64,000 bases of DNA. Origin: Morchella semilibera (lineage: Eukaryota > Ascomycota > Pezizomycetes > Pezizales > Morchellaceae). A model generated the notes under the pieces. The model worked only from the letters and a program-made list of their open reading frames with translations, was not told where the DNA came from and did not search any database. The stretch is taken from assembly GCA_009192285.1 (NCBI GenBank), contig WBVU01000011.1:1732668-1796667 (forward strand). The letters run 5' to 3'. Below are positions 1 to 11,293 of the stretch, in pieces. Each line of letters starts with the position of its first letter. Within the stretch, counting starts at the first letter, position 1. The translations under genes were made by a program, and so were the position numbers.

Positions 1-3000
1 TTCGGCGTCAGGGCCCCCGCAGCGTCATTCGCCGGTAATGCTGGTCAGCAGACTGTTGAATTAACTCCAGCACAGAAAAGGCCTATCTCAGAGCTTCGGA
101 AGCCCGTTAATGAAATTGTTAAGGATATTATGAAAAAAACCTCAACCAAGATCGATCTTGCCAAGACCTCTACCGGCGTTTCTGTTTTCGTTGTCAAGGG
201 AAACGAGGCTAGTAGGCAAAGGGCCCGTAGAGAGATCTACAAAGAGTTGTCACTTAAGGTATGTTAAGTCGTTATATAAAATTCAACAATTCACATTGAC
301 TATACTAAAATTTCTGTTTGAGTCTTTAGGCCTCTAAGACAATCCAGGTTCCGGCAGTTGTAAGGCCTCATATTATTGGAAAGGGTGGTTCAAGAATTCA
401 AGAACTCGAGAGGGAAACATTGACTCATATTAGAGTACCCCAACAAAACTCTTCTGAAGCACAGGCACCTGTTGGGGATTACGATGATGAAATAATGATT
501 GATGTTGTCGTTGAGGGCGATGAATTTGGCGTTGCATCAGCGATTGAAAGGATCAGGGAGATTGTAGGCGAGCGAGTAAGTTTTGGTCACATTTCCTCTC
601 TATGCAAATGACTAATTGAAATTTAGACCATTGTTACCACTACCCGTATCTCGGATATTCCTGGAGAATTATATCCATTCATACAGGGCCCGAACCGTAA
701 AAACCTGGCAGAATATGAGACCAAGGTTGAGAGGGTTTCAGTGCCAGACTACTTTTTCAGTGCTTCAAGCCAGCCATTCAGTCCCCCTTCAGGTCCAATT
801 GTTATTACCGGGGAGAAAAGTGCTGTCCAGGAGGTCCGTGCTGCCATTGAAAAGAGGGCCGAGGAGCTCAAGGCCCAGAATTACGGACATATTTTGGTGC
901 CCATCCCTGCCGCCAAACATAGGTTCTTCACAGCGAATGATGGATGCCGCATCAATGAGGTTCTTGAAGAAACAGGATGCACAGTTATCTTTCCCTCTAG
1001 TGGAAAGGCCAACAGTGCAATCGTTTACGGGCCAGCAGACCAAATTGGAAACTGTTACACAAAGACTAACGCTATTTCTCAGGCCTATCAGTACCTTGGC
1101 CTTGATGTCTGCAAGGCGTATCCTAATGCTCCAGGTGGGGCAAAGTTACATGCCCGTGATATTACTCGCTATTATATCCAGAGGGGCGAGTTCGAAAGCT
1201 TGGAATACGAACTTGGTGTTGAAATCGCCCCACCCAGCATCGAGGAGCTTTATAACCCAACCACCTCCTGCATTATTGAGATCACGACCCAGTCCAAGGA
1301 GGGATTGGAGGCAGCTCGTTCTAAGATTCAGGAGATGTACCTCCAGGCCAAGCCCTTCATGGTTGCCCGTCTAGATGTAGAGCCACTTCACCACCGCCAC
1401 ATAGTCAAAAAGGACACGCTCCTTGAGGGGCGTCCTGTCAAGATTCTATTTCCAGAAGACTTGGATGAGCCCGAGCTCGTTCTTGTATATGAGGGGGGAT
1501 CCACAGAGCCGGAAGAAATCGGTGCAATCTTGGAGAAGGTAAAAGAAGAGATACTTGCCTTTTCAGGAGAGCAGGTTTCTATTATCTCCAAGACTATCAA
1601 TATTCCCAAAGAGTATAGGTTCCCTCACTAGAATTCTCCACATTCGCTAATCATTACCTTAGAAATCATGCCAAAATTCGGGGGGAGAGAGACACAACCC
1701 TCAATGCCTTGAACCCTAGCTCTGTTCTGGTTCAATTTGGTATCCCGAAAGCACGCCCCGGTAAACCGACACCAACCGGAGATGAGAACACTATTACCGT
1801 CCGTGGACCTCAATCCAATGTTGAGGCCACTATTAAGAATATAAACAATTTCCTTGCTTCAGAAAACCCAGAGGCGATCATTACCGAATCTTTTGAATAC
1901 CCTGCGCAGTTTTCCGGGAACTTGATTGGTGTGAGGGGCGCAAATATCAACAAATTGAGAGACGACCTTGGTGTTGAAATCAACCTTAAAGAAGGAAAGG
2001 GTGAAATCAAGGGTGTCCGGGTGGCTGTTGATGCCGCCAGGAAGAAGCTCACCACCCAAATCAAGGAATTGGAGGATAAAGCAACCGTTAGGTTAGTTAT
2101 ACCGCAGCAATTCCACTCTACCATAATTGGTCAGAAGGGAGAATCTGTACGGAGACTGGAGGCTAGGTATGATGTTCGCATCAACTTTCCCAGGTCATCA
2201 AAGGCAGATTATGCAGAAGAGTACGACACCTGGAACAAGCAGCAAGGGCCTAATGAAGTCGTTATTAAGGGGGGTAAGAAGGGAGTAGAAGAAGCTCGTG
2301 TAGAAATCATAGCACTTCTCAAATACGAGGAGGCCAAGAGCCATACCGTAGAAATCCCTATTGCTGCCAAAGCTGTAGAGTTTATGTTCAGGAACTCGGC
2401 AAAGGAGATCAAACAACTCCGCGAGGAGTCAGCAGCTAGGATCGACATACCACAAAGACCAGAGGAAGGCTCAGAGGAGCAGATGGTTATAAAGATTCGA
2501 GGAACAGTAGAAGAGGTGAATGAAGCAAAAGCCATTCTTTCAAAGATCGTCAAAGACGCCGAGCAGGCAACTGTCCGAAAGATCAACGTTGATAAGAAAT
2601 ACCACCGCTCTTTAATCGGTCAAGGAGGTAAGATGCTTCATTACTTTACGCATTTAGATTCAATACTGATACTTCAAAGGGAAAACCCTCAGAGAGATTG
2701 TTGTTGGGGCCGGTGGGCCGGATGACAGGACTGCGCTTGCCCGCATGGTCCGATTCCCTAACCAAGACTCCGAAGGTGATGAGATCACTGTTCAAGGCAA
2801 TGCAACAGTTGTCGATAAGATTATCCAGGCTATTGAGAAGATTGTCACGGAGAAGGAGAACCAAATTTCCATCAATGTTGAAGTCGCCCCCGAGAAGCAC
2901 AGGAAGTTGATTGGGCGTGAAGGAAGCATCCGCAAAGAGCTTGAGGCTAAATTCAAGGTCACTATCGATATTCCAAACCGCAACCGTCCTGGTCAGACCG

Positions 3001-3692
3001 TCAGCTCTGATATTAAGATTACCGGTGCCGAGGAAGACGTCGAGAAGGCTAAAGAACATATCCTCGAGCTTGTTAAAGACCCTGAAGGCGAAACAATCAT
3101 GGTTCCCCGCTATCTGCACCACTCGATCTCGGATATTATCCGTGAGCTCTATAAACGGTATAGGGTTAACGTCAACCATAACAACGAGCCTCGTCCTCCA
3201 AAGCCTGAAGACAAAAGGCCCCAGTCTAACGCCGACCTACCTTTGATTACCGATGAGGTAGATTCAGTGCCAAAATACAACTGGGATGTCCAGGAGAACA
3301 TTCATGAGACAGACAATGATGAGTATCCTTGGGTTCTCAGTGGATCACCTGAGAACATTGCTAAGGCTAAGGCCGACATCGAGAGTGCTCTTGAGGTTGC
3401 CAAGAAGCAGACCTGGATCGGCTATCTTGATCTGCCTGACCCAAGGAAATACCGCTTTGTGGTCGGCCCTGGGGGTACGCAAATTGAAAAGATCCGCCGG
3501 GAAACAAGCTGCCGAATCAACGTCCCAAACAAACAGCAAGGCTCTACAGCCCCTCCTGAAGGACCAATTGTTATCCATGGTAGCAAAGATGATATCGAGA
3601 AGGCTAAGGGAATAATTCTCGAGCTTATTAATAATGATGGTAGTGGTGGAAAGGGCGGGGATTCGGATGGAGACAGGCGCAGGCAGAACTAA
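1..3692 (+). CDS. SCP160: Vigilin/Scp160-type multi-KH RNA-binding protein (5' partial)
   Basis: The product is an RNA-binding protein of the vigilin family, which associates with polysomes and the ER in yeast. The 5' end lies before the window, and the reading frame is open from base 1. I place introns at 259-329, 576-626, 1619-1662 and 2628-2679. Removing them gives one continuous frame ending with TAA at 3690-3692. Many KH domains follow one another. GxxG loops are visible as IIGKGG (about 375), AKIRGERD (about 1670), LIGVRG (1921), IIGQKG (2125), LIGQGG (2612, completed across the last intron), LIGREG (2907) and VVGPGG (3461); further KH units are degenerate, as is usual in this family. 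The third intron is only 44 nt with a GTTCCC donor; the spliced sequence reads YRNHAKIRG, as expected for a KH loop. About 1,150 residues are visible, so most of the protein is present. Identification is secure; exact splice sites are inferred. Confidence 0.93.
259..329 (+). other. Intron in the SCP160-type gene
   Basis: Donor GTATGT, acceptor TTTAG, branch-like TACTAAA. The phase is 0 and the KH reading frame continues on both sides. Confidence 0.85.
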
Positions 3693-4059
3693 GTACTTTA
3701 ATTTTTTGTGTATATCTTTGTGTTCTAGCTGGGGAGAACTATTTTACTTTTTACTTGTAGATGTCATTTACAATATTTGCGGGAAAAAAATTTAGGGCGA
3801 ATTTTATAGATAGACCCGCCTTATAAAACGGCGGTCTGCGGATGTATGGGTTACGACTTTCTTGTTTTAAGGTTCTTAGCTTGTTTTCAACTTTTCAATT
3901 TTTTGTTCTCTCCATATTACCTATTTCAAGTGTGCCAAAGTGATTTCTATGATCGCCACGAAACAAATTAAAAGAGCTCCCATCCTGGAATATCGCATAT
4001 AACTACATGTACTTACATGTATGTATTGTGGCTTATGAGGCTCATCGCAGGGAAGCGAA
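3693..4059. other. Intergenic: 3' region of SCP160 and leader of the RING gene
   Basis: AT-rich 3' flank with T-rich runs near 3700-3760 and 3900. Two TACATGTA palindromes lie at about 4005-4022, shortly before the next gene. No ORF or RNA gene was recognised. Confidence 0.6.
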
Positions 4060-4930
4060 GTGGCATGCGTAGACGTCGCCCATCGATCCCCTACTTACAT
4101 CATCTCGTGCAAGAATCTTATCCAAATAAACAAGAGCATGGCAAGCTACGAAGGTAACAAAACTAGTGTTTGTCTTTTAAACCAAGATGCTAATGCAGTC
4201 CCAGATGATCATAACATTCGTGGGACCATCACTTTCCAACCTCCACCTCGTCAACGGATAGACCTCTCTGGCTTCTTTGCCACTCTTGATCCCTCAAACA
4301 GGAATGAGGGAGGGCAAGTCGAGGATAACGAGGCGCCTTTCCGATCATTGGCTGCCGCTTTTCAAGAACTCCCGGATACACCGGTGGTGGAAGCTCTGCG
4401 GCAACAGTTGCTATCGGAGGCGGGCGATCCGGATGCGAGGGTCAAAGGTGTACCGGATAGCTTTTTTGATGGATTGGAGAGGGTTCCAAAGAATAAGCTA
4501 AAAAAAGTATGTACTCCAGTCGATTTGTTCCAATGTGCCCGAGCTAAGAGTAAATCCACGCAGGACGATACTTGTAGTATCTGCAACACTGCGTTCCTTG
4601 ATGGTGAGTTCTTCGGGCCAGAAGTGGTCTCTGGCTCTAAGAGGCGATTAATAAGATTAACAAACTTCGGCAACTCAGACCAATATCCTTTGGTGGTTGT
4701 ACTACCCTGCCATGCAGCCCATATGTTCGATCTGGAGTGTATCCAGCCATGGCTGAAGCTTCATTCAACGTAAGGAAGCTCTGTCAAGTAATAATTATTC
4801 CCTGCTACTACTGACTTTTGGCCCCATTAGGTGCCCCCTCGACCGTATTGATCTGCTGAAGAAAAAGGAGCCTATTCCTCCATCGGTAGATGATGACGAG
4901 GAGGAGGACTGGGATCAGAACTATGGCTGA
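4060..4930 (+). CDS. RING-H2 finger protein, putative E3 ubiquitin ligase
   Basis: Two exons, 4060-4769 and 4831-4930, are joined across a 61-nt intron (GTAAGG to TTAG). The C-terminal part carries a RING-H2 finger: CSIC is the first zinc pair, PCHAAHMF supplies the Cys-His-His set, then LECIQPW, and the last pair CPLD is reached only after splicing (the Thr codon before it spans the junction). An acidic tail (DDDEEEDW) ends the protein. The rest resembles no family I can name. RING-H2 proteins usually bind an E2 and pass ubiquitin to a substrate; the substrate here is unknown. The start is uncertain: the first in-frame ATG is at 4060, and a second at 4138 (MASYEGN) is equally plausible and would remove 26 residues. 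Unspliced length is about 237 codons; the spliced product is about 269 residues from the first ATG. Confidence 0.8.
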
Positions 4931-6253
4931 TAGATCTAAATAATAAGTATTTATGAGGAAACGGAAGAAATGGTCTGCTGGACGTTGAGCTTGAGCATGC
5001 CTGAACCTTCCGATTATTTAGATATGTTAAAGATACCATAAAAGCATAGATGTCAGCACTACGTGTACCTACATGTAGTATTCATTATGTTCACTAGCTT
5101 AATTAAATCGTTATATATGCAATCTCTAAAATGAAGGAGGGGAGTATATAGAGCGGTGGAGGGTCGGGCGAGAGGGGTATGGCGAGGCTTGGCTCACGAA
5201 TGGGAATTCTACATAACTAGAGTACAGTAGAAATCTGCATTAATTTGCTAGTAAAAACTGCCAAGCCTCGCCATACCCTCCCTCTCGCCCGACCCTCCAC
5301 CACTCTAACTATTTCACGATTTTGGCTGTCAATAAAACCTATATAACTTATATAAAAATGTGTGGTGCTATAGACATGTGTGCAAGACTCCCTATTACTG
5401 CCTCTAGATGGAGGATGGCTTACGTCAGGTACTCGCACTGCATTGTGATTGGAAGGGGGGGGGGGGGGGGTAAGGAGTGTATGGACTTTGTGTGGCATTC
5501 CCTGGTTAGGAGTGCCCCTGTGACTACCTTACGATTGTGGGTTTTAGAATATTACATCTATTACTCCCATAGTTAGTAATCTACGCTACCGGTAGCGAAA
5601 TATGTACCTGCCAGTAATGAAATTCACCGGTGGACAATGTTCATATATACTAACATTTTAGCCGTGAGGTCTATAAAATTGGTATCGACTGGTGGTAAAA
5701 TAATTTGCTTTTGACACATTTACCGCTCTATTCAATATAAGGTGGTGCTGCAAGCTCAAGAGGGTGTTGTAACAGAATATCCTTGGCTCGAGCCTTAGGT
5801 TATGTAGTACTCGTACTACCTACTCGCTATCCACCATAAGAACCTGAAAACGCAGGCGCCAACATTTGTATGGCCAAGACGATTCTCCATACAAATTATC
5901 CTACTACCAACACGTGTGTATGGCAGCGAACGGGGGTTTAGGTCCATGGGTCCTGAAATTATACATAACGTATATTACCCGTTGTTAGTAGTGCATAGGC
6001 CAATGATCAGAATTTGATAAACTGATTTGACGAATCTAACCGTCCCAAGTTTCTCTTCCTAAGTATATCTTGTAATTATTTTTTGCTCCATCTAATAGCA
6101 ACGTATAAAGTAAATACATGTACATATACCCATGTACATGCGTGTGCCCATTACAAGTAAATGCCAATTAACGTCAATTATTGACTACCACAACTAAGTA
6201 TCAAAAAAGAAAATGCGAAGCCTAAACCCAAATCCTACTAAAGGAGTCGTTGC
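4931..6253. other. Intergenic between convergent RING and F-box genes
   Basis: Contains the foldback at 5154-5302, a G-run at 5455-5470, TACATGTA motifs near 5072 and 6117-6140, and otherwise AT-rich sequence. Short ORFs here overlap the foldback or are low complexity; I see no supported gene. Confidence 0.6.
5154..5302. repeat. Foldback (inverted repeat, about 40-nt arms)
   Basis: The left arm at 5154-5193 (GGTGGAGGGTCGGGCG...) is repeated in reverse complement at 5260-5302. The arms are nearly identical; the right arm has a 3-nt insertion in the purine run. About 66 nt of AT-rich loop lies between. No coding capacity. It looks like a small MITE-like or foldback element; no clear target duplication was identified. 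Confidence 0.75.
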
Positions 6254-8301
6254 CTATGATCTCTGCAGGAACTGTGTAATTTCTCGCTGCTGCTTCTCCC
6301 TCCTCCCCAAATTGTGGCGGCAAGATGAATAATTATTAGTTGAAGAAGGAAATTTAATCATATACTCCCATCTCCCCAAGATCAAATGAGTCAGATCCTG
6401 TTGGTGAATTCCCATCTCAACGAAATGTTGGGCCAGCTCCAACAGAGTCATGCGCTCTTTGTATTTGCACCTATGAAATGTAGGTCCGATGTGGGTGAGT
6501 TGCATCGATAATCCGTGACACGTGAAGATGCGATCCTCTTCATTCTCGAAAAATTCAAAGATGCTGGGATGGAGTAAATCTCGGTATGGAGAAGTCTCGC
6601 GGTCCAATGTCTCTTCCAATAGTTTTGCAAAACGGTAAAGAAGTGGAATCCCTAGATTATTGCAGCACCATCTACAATCTCGCAAGACGGCCTCTGGGGT
6701 ACCCTTAGGAAACTTCAGCACTATCCTGGATGAGCTTGCTTCCTTGACCTTCTCTCTCACTATATTACCCCAATTCTTTGCGGAGCCTTCACGGATGAGG
6801 GCATGCATAACTTGTTGGACTGTCTCTTCGAGAAGATTATCGTGTTTGAGCCGGCTTTGACGCTCGAGGGCTTTATGGCGACGGGCATCTTCATCGAAAC
6901 GGATTCTATCACGTATAAGACGAGGAAGGGATAGAACAAACTCCTTTTTGGTGAGAAATCCAGGTTTGTTAACAGTGCTATTGTAGGCCGAGAGCGCAGG
7001 CAAGGTTTCGTCAGGTATGGGATTTGGAAGGACCTGTTTGGCATCAATAAACCTTATTTCCACTTTAGTAAAGTTAGGGACGTTCTCTCACCTTTTCGCA
7101 CCAGATTTTATACACCTCTTTCCTGGCATTTATTATTTTGACCCTTTCATCTTCTTTATCTTTTTTCATCATCCGTGGGACCTCGGCTCCCCAGTCCTCC
7201 AAATTCCAGAAGATCTCCCGCGTATCTTTACTAATAGTCGATTCCAAATACCATTCACGGAATCTCTCTTCAAGCAACACCTCCTCAGCCTCATTTATCC
7301 GTTCATAGGCTTCCTTTTTCCAGCAGAGCCTTGCTCCCGTGGGTAGATCATGCCATTTTATAGTGTGGCATATGCGCTCACGTTTTTGAGCGTCCCAATC
7401 GGATGATTCTCCTACTTTCCTCTTGAGCATTCGTTTGAACTCGGATGCGGAAAGCGTCAAAGTTCTGATACAGTCCTATAGAGTGATCGGTTAGTTATTG
7501 GAGTCGATGGCTGAAAAGTGTTTACAAATTCTACCTGACAACACCGGACGCTCCAAACGTAGTATGGACGGACTTTCTTCTTAGTATCACAGTAGTCACA
7601 CTTCTTGACAGTTGTCATATCAAACAGCTCTTCCTCGTCAAAGCCCAGAGGAAGTTCCCGCGGTAGGCCCGGGTAGCTCTTATCGCAAGCTTTACGCCAG
7701 ATACTAAAAACATTGGTTTTCAATACAAATCCCAGAGAAATGAAGAATAGCTCAAAAGAATCAAGAATAAAAAATACCTTGGAGTTCCAGACAATAAATC
7801 TCGGAACCGTCTACACGCTTTCTTGCATTCGACAAGGACCTCGGGCCTGCATTCGCTAAATATCTGTAGAATGATCTCGCTCGGCAAAAACGGGATTTTC
7901 ATATCCTCTATTTTCTTCCCTCGGGGATCCTCAACCCAACCGTCAAAAAGTGAATAGTCGATATTGATGCTTTCACATGTGCGTTTCAGCAGTTCTTCGT
8001 CCAATTCTTCTGGGTCGGGTGTCTTTTCACCCTTGGTGCGGCACCTTTTTTGCGCAAATTTTTGAATGATGTCATTCGATCTTGATTGGTGACGAGACTT
8101 TGAACTGGATTCATTTACGTCGATATTATACAGTCTCTTTGAAGGAATTAGGGAAGAGTTAGATTCATTCCCACTGCCGACGTCTGGAGGATCTGCATAA
8201 GTAACCGTGCGAGGGTTAAGGCGGTTTGAGCGGCGAAGCGGAGTGGCAGAAACCTTCAAGCTTCGAGGCGGGGCCGTAGGTCGGGATGAAGCTAAAACCA
8301 T
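6254..8301 (-). CDS. F-box protein with Cys-rich zinc-binding motif
   Basis: Four exons on the minus strand: 8301-7778, 7703-7535, 7475-7092 and 7033-6254, giving 618 residues. An F-box lies at about residues 138-175 (IPFLPSEIILQIF... CKKACRRFRDLL), preceded by a basic, Ser-rich N-terminus. Downstream is a Cys cluster, CDYC... then RCCQDC. Its last Cys pair is completed by splicing exon 2 to exon 3; such CxxC...C motifs recur in fungal F-box proteins. The C-terminal 400 residues are charged and partly helical, without a recognisable substrate-binding repeat. F-box proteins bind Skp1 and recruit substrates to SCF ubiquitin ligases; the substrate is unknown. All three introns have GT-AG borders. 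The last intron was chosen (GTGAGA to ACAG, 58 nt) because it alone keeps phase 0 without losing sequence; a 49-nt alternative cannot be excluded. Confidence 0.8.
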
Positions 8302-8380
8302 GATTCCCGGATGAACACAGGGCTGGGTGAGCAGCTGTGGTTGTGGTTCCGAACGAGATTTAGAGAGAATATCGCTGTTG

Positions 8381-8441
8381 GATCTAGCTTTTAAATCTAG
8401 CTGTTGAGTCTAGCTGTTGAATCTAGCTAGCTGTTGAATCT
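8381..8441. repeat. Imperfect tandem repeat, unit about ATCTAGCTGTTGA
   Basis: Four to five degenerate copies of a 13-16 nt unit lie about 80-140 nt upstream of the F-box gene start. This could be promoter or leader sequence; no known factor site was recognised. Confidence 0.6.
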
Positions 8442-9509
8442 TCGAATGTAGGATAAGGTGGGGGTGTGTATGTAACAGTGAAACAATCCGTTGATGAAAC
8501 TGATTAGGGACCAGGGTAGGGTATGCATGTACCTTGTTGATCGTCCTTCAAGTAACACGCGCAGAATACATTACGTTACTAGATCAAGTCTGAAGTTGAG
8601 GGCAAACGAGAGCCGCAACATTCATTCCTGAACAAAGCAATGCTTATAAAAGCCATGAATTCGTTTTCTACGCCTCCTAGCTCTCAACCCAAGCTACTCG
8701 CATCATTAATCTATAGTTTGGGGGCTGATAACCACAGCGGCGCACCGCTGTTCCCTAGCGGTCCCCATAATGATATGTACTCTAATTATATAAAATATGA
8801 CTAAACAAGAAACATGCATTTTTGGACCGCTAAAGAAGAAAAATCCCCTCCGCTCACAATGACCATAGAACTACGGCTTAGAGTTCTCAACGACCTCCCA
8901 TTTCTCCGCCGAAGCATAATTTCGCCTTATATAACCAAAGAAATGATGCACCGAGCAAGTTAACACTAGTAAAGTGAGACTTTGACGGAGCTATATGAGC
9001 TACATCTTTTTTTGTCCACTAATTGCGACCCACGCTCCTGTTTCGTCCTCGATACCGAGAGATTTGCTTGTCTAAACTGGTTAACAGTTTTATGAGCACT
9101 CACTTTAGCCGAAAGGCAAACCCACGGACACCACTCAGTGTCCAAAATGAAAAAAACCCAGCGAGCCTCCTCTTTGTGAGTAACAATAAGTAGAATGATC
9201 ATCCTGTCATTCGGGCCATATATGTAGCCCTCGATCACTCGAACCCTTTTTTCAGCATGTAGGGTATGCCCAATTCCTCCGCAATTGCGGTTTCCAGTGT
9301 TTGGTGATTGACATCGGAGAGAAAAACACCGTAGTGGGTTGGAGACGTGATGATTTCGGGCTTGATATCATGAATATCAATAATCTATATCTATATATAG
9401 CATCTTTCTGACGCTTGTGGGCAACGTATTTCCGTAGGAGAACCGCTGAGCGATAGTATCGTAACTGGGAGACCTCCATGACGTTCCCGAACATGACCAC
9501 TATTGCATT

Positions 9510-9606
9510 TCATACAAAAAGTCAATCTTGGCGGTTCTTTGTGTGCATGCAATATCAGTCGTGCTCGGAAACGTTATGGAGTTGCGAGTACATGTAGGTA
9601 CATGTA
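9510..9606 (+). repeat. Diverged direct repeat, copy 1
   Basis: Shares an aligned stretch of about 90 nt with 10877-10966, including CATACAAAAA, CTTGGCGGTT and GCAATAT. Most differences are transitions (C/T or G/A). Confidence 0.65.
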
Positions 9607-9932
9607 GTTATCAAGTGATCCATGCTTTATTCCGTACTTGTACTCCTATCCTATCATTGGCATGAGCTTGGGTATAAATAATGTTTCCATTATGAAAAAA
9701 AATTCTTTCCCTATTGCTGAAGGCCTATCTATCATCTGGCGCTGGGGGTCGGTAAGTTTGGGATCTGGTGGGGTACCTCATACTCAATTACATGTAGAGT
9801 TAGGGGTATGTTTAACTGGTATGACTCCTTGAGCAGGATAAATTCTACAGGTGGTTTCCAGCCTCGGTCGGTGTTACATCGATTAGTCCAATACTTCAGC
9901 GCAAGCCGCTTCGTGGCTTATTTTCTGCTCAT

Positions 9933-10017
9933 GTACTTGCCGAATTTTTAAGTTTAGGACGGTTGCCACACAACTTTTGGTTATATCTCGTCCTAAACTT
10001 AAAAATTTGGCAAGTAC
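9933..10017. repeat. Foldback, 29-nt arms
   Basis: The arm 9933-9961 (GTACTTGCCGAATTTTTAAG...) is matched in reverse complement by 9989-10017. They are almost identical and separated by a 27-nt loop. Confidence 0.8.
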
Positions 10018-10183
10018 GTACCGCGTGTATACATACATGTACTTACATTAGATGCTGCCCCTCGGAGGGTGGGGGGGCAAAAGTTGGTAATAGATCTTCT
10101 TATCTCCCTTATCAAATAGTTGATCTCCCATAAAAAACTCTCGCCCTCTGTTATAGGAGGGCAGAGGTTGACAGCTTAAGGGA

Positions 10184-10333
10184 TAGACGACTTCCCTGGC
10201 ACCCAGACACCCCCCCCTCACTCGGACAGTCAATGACCATTGGTAGAGAAGCCACTTAAACTGCTGGTCTTCCCTTTTCTACATTAACTGAGTGAGGAGG
10301 TGTCCGGGTAGCTACATGTAGGGAAGTCGTCTA
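10184..10333. repeat. Foldback with 14-nt perfect ends
   Basis: The ends TAGACGACTTCCCT (10184) and AGGGAAGTCGTCTA (ending 10333) are perfect inverted copies. Inner arms (ACACC-C-run-TCACTC at about 10207 and GAGTGAGGAGGTGT at about 10290) also pair. Confidence 0.75.
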
Positions 10334-10430
10334 TATACATCTAAAGTACAATACACTACATGTACCCTGGGGTGCCGGAAACGGTTTACCAATCACGATT
10401 TCAACCACATACGACCCAAATACCGCAAAA

Positions 10431-10548
10431 ACTCGAAAAATTGGCTATCTCCGGCCAGGGATTACCTCCTTCACGATCGGTTAAAGGGGATAGATCAGGT
10501 CTGCTTATAGTAATTTTTGATCTCGTATGCATAACCAATTTTTCGAGT
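10431..10548. repeat. Foldback, 18-nt arms with one transition
   Basis: ACTCGAAAAATTGGCTAT at 10431 pairs with ATAACCAATTTTTCGAGT ending at 10548; one C/T difference. The sequence around the left arm resembles the left arm of the next foldback. Confidence 0.7.
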
Positions 10549-10646
10549 AATGTACATAAATAGAAGGAATCAAAGTGGTTGTGAATTTACTAAGACCTCA
10601 CCTAATAGCGCAATCCCAAGCCGTTGCATACATTACCATACATGAA

Positions 10647-10804
10647 GTACCGCAAACACTCGATAAATTCGCTATCGCTGCGCAGGGGTTCTTTGGTGAG
10701 AGAGCCTCAAGGGAGAGGATCGAGAGTACCTTCTCTCACCAAGAAATCCAACTGAACCCCTGCGCAACGATAGCGAATTTATCGAATATTTGCGGTATAC
10801 TCCA
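10647..10804. repeat. Foldback, about 55-60-nt arms
   Basis: The left arm from 10647 (TACCGCAAACACTCGATAAA...) pairs with the right arm ending at about 10800. Differences between arms are mainly transitions plus a roughly 10-nt insertion in the right arm. The left arm is about 75% similar to the stretch starting at 10421, so this and the previous foldback belong to one family. Confidence 0.75.
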
Positions 10805-10876
10805 TATACAGATGAAACAAAAGTCCTTCAAAACCAACAAAACCTTTGGAGAGTACTCGCAACTTCATATTACATG

Positions 10877-10966
10877 CCATACAAAAATGTAGTCTTGGCG
10901 GTTTTTTGGGTGTATGCAATATTAGTCGTGTTCAAAAACGCTATGAGAGCGAGTACTCTACATGCA
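10877..10966 (+). repeat. Diverged direct repeat, copy 2
   Basis: Second copy of the repeat at 9510-9606, same orientation. Several C positions of copy 1 are T here and some G positions are A. The two copies bracket the foldback cluster. Confidence 0.65.
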
Positions 10967-11293
10967 TATGCAGGTTATAATTATATACCTAACTTATTAG
11001 ATATTAATTTAATATTGCATGTACCTAACTGTCCAAAGGCTTAGACAGCTACCCCACACTCTCGGAAAGTTCCGTTGTATTACTCTAAACGTACATGTAC
11101 CATCAACATGAAGTATCTACATGTATGCAATAGCTCGGGCCGACATTTCACCCCGCAATTCACTCCTGAAGTCCGAACAAACCCTACATCTCTATATAAG
11201 TATCACGGGATCATGTTTGGTGCTTAACCTAGTACATAAAATTTACCATCTTCTCTATCTTCCTTCACTCTGCTCAACTTAAAGAGCTCAACC

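Larger units (their letters stand above)
8302..11293. other. Intergenic, 3 kb, repeat-rich
   Basis: No supported gene. It holds the imperfect tandem repeat at 8381-8441 in the F-box promoter, a pair of diverged direct repeats (9510-9606 and 10877-10966), and four small foldbacks (9933-10017, 10184-10333, 10431-10548, 10647-10804). ORFs of 60-105 codons in this stretch run through foldback arms and have no family resemblance. Confidence 0.6.
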
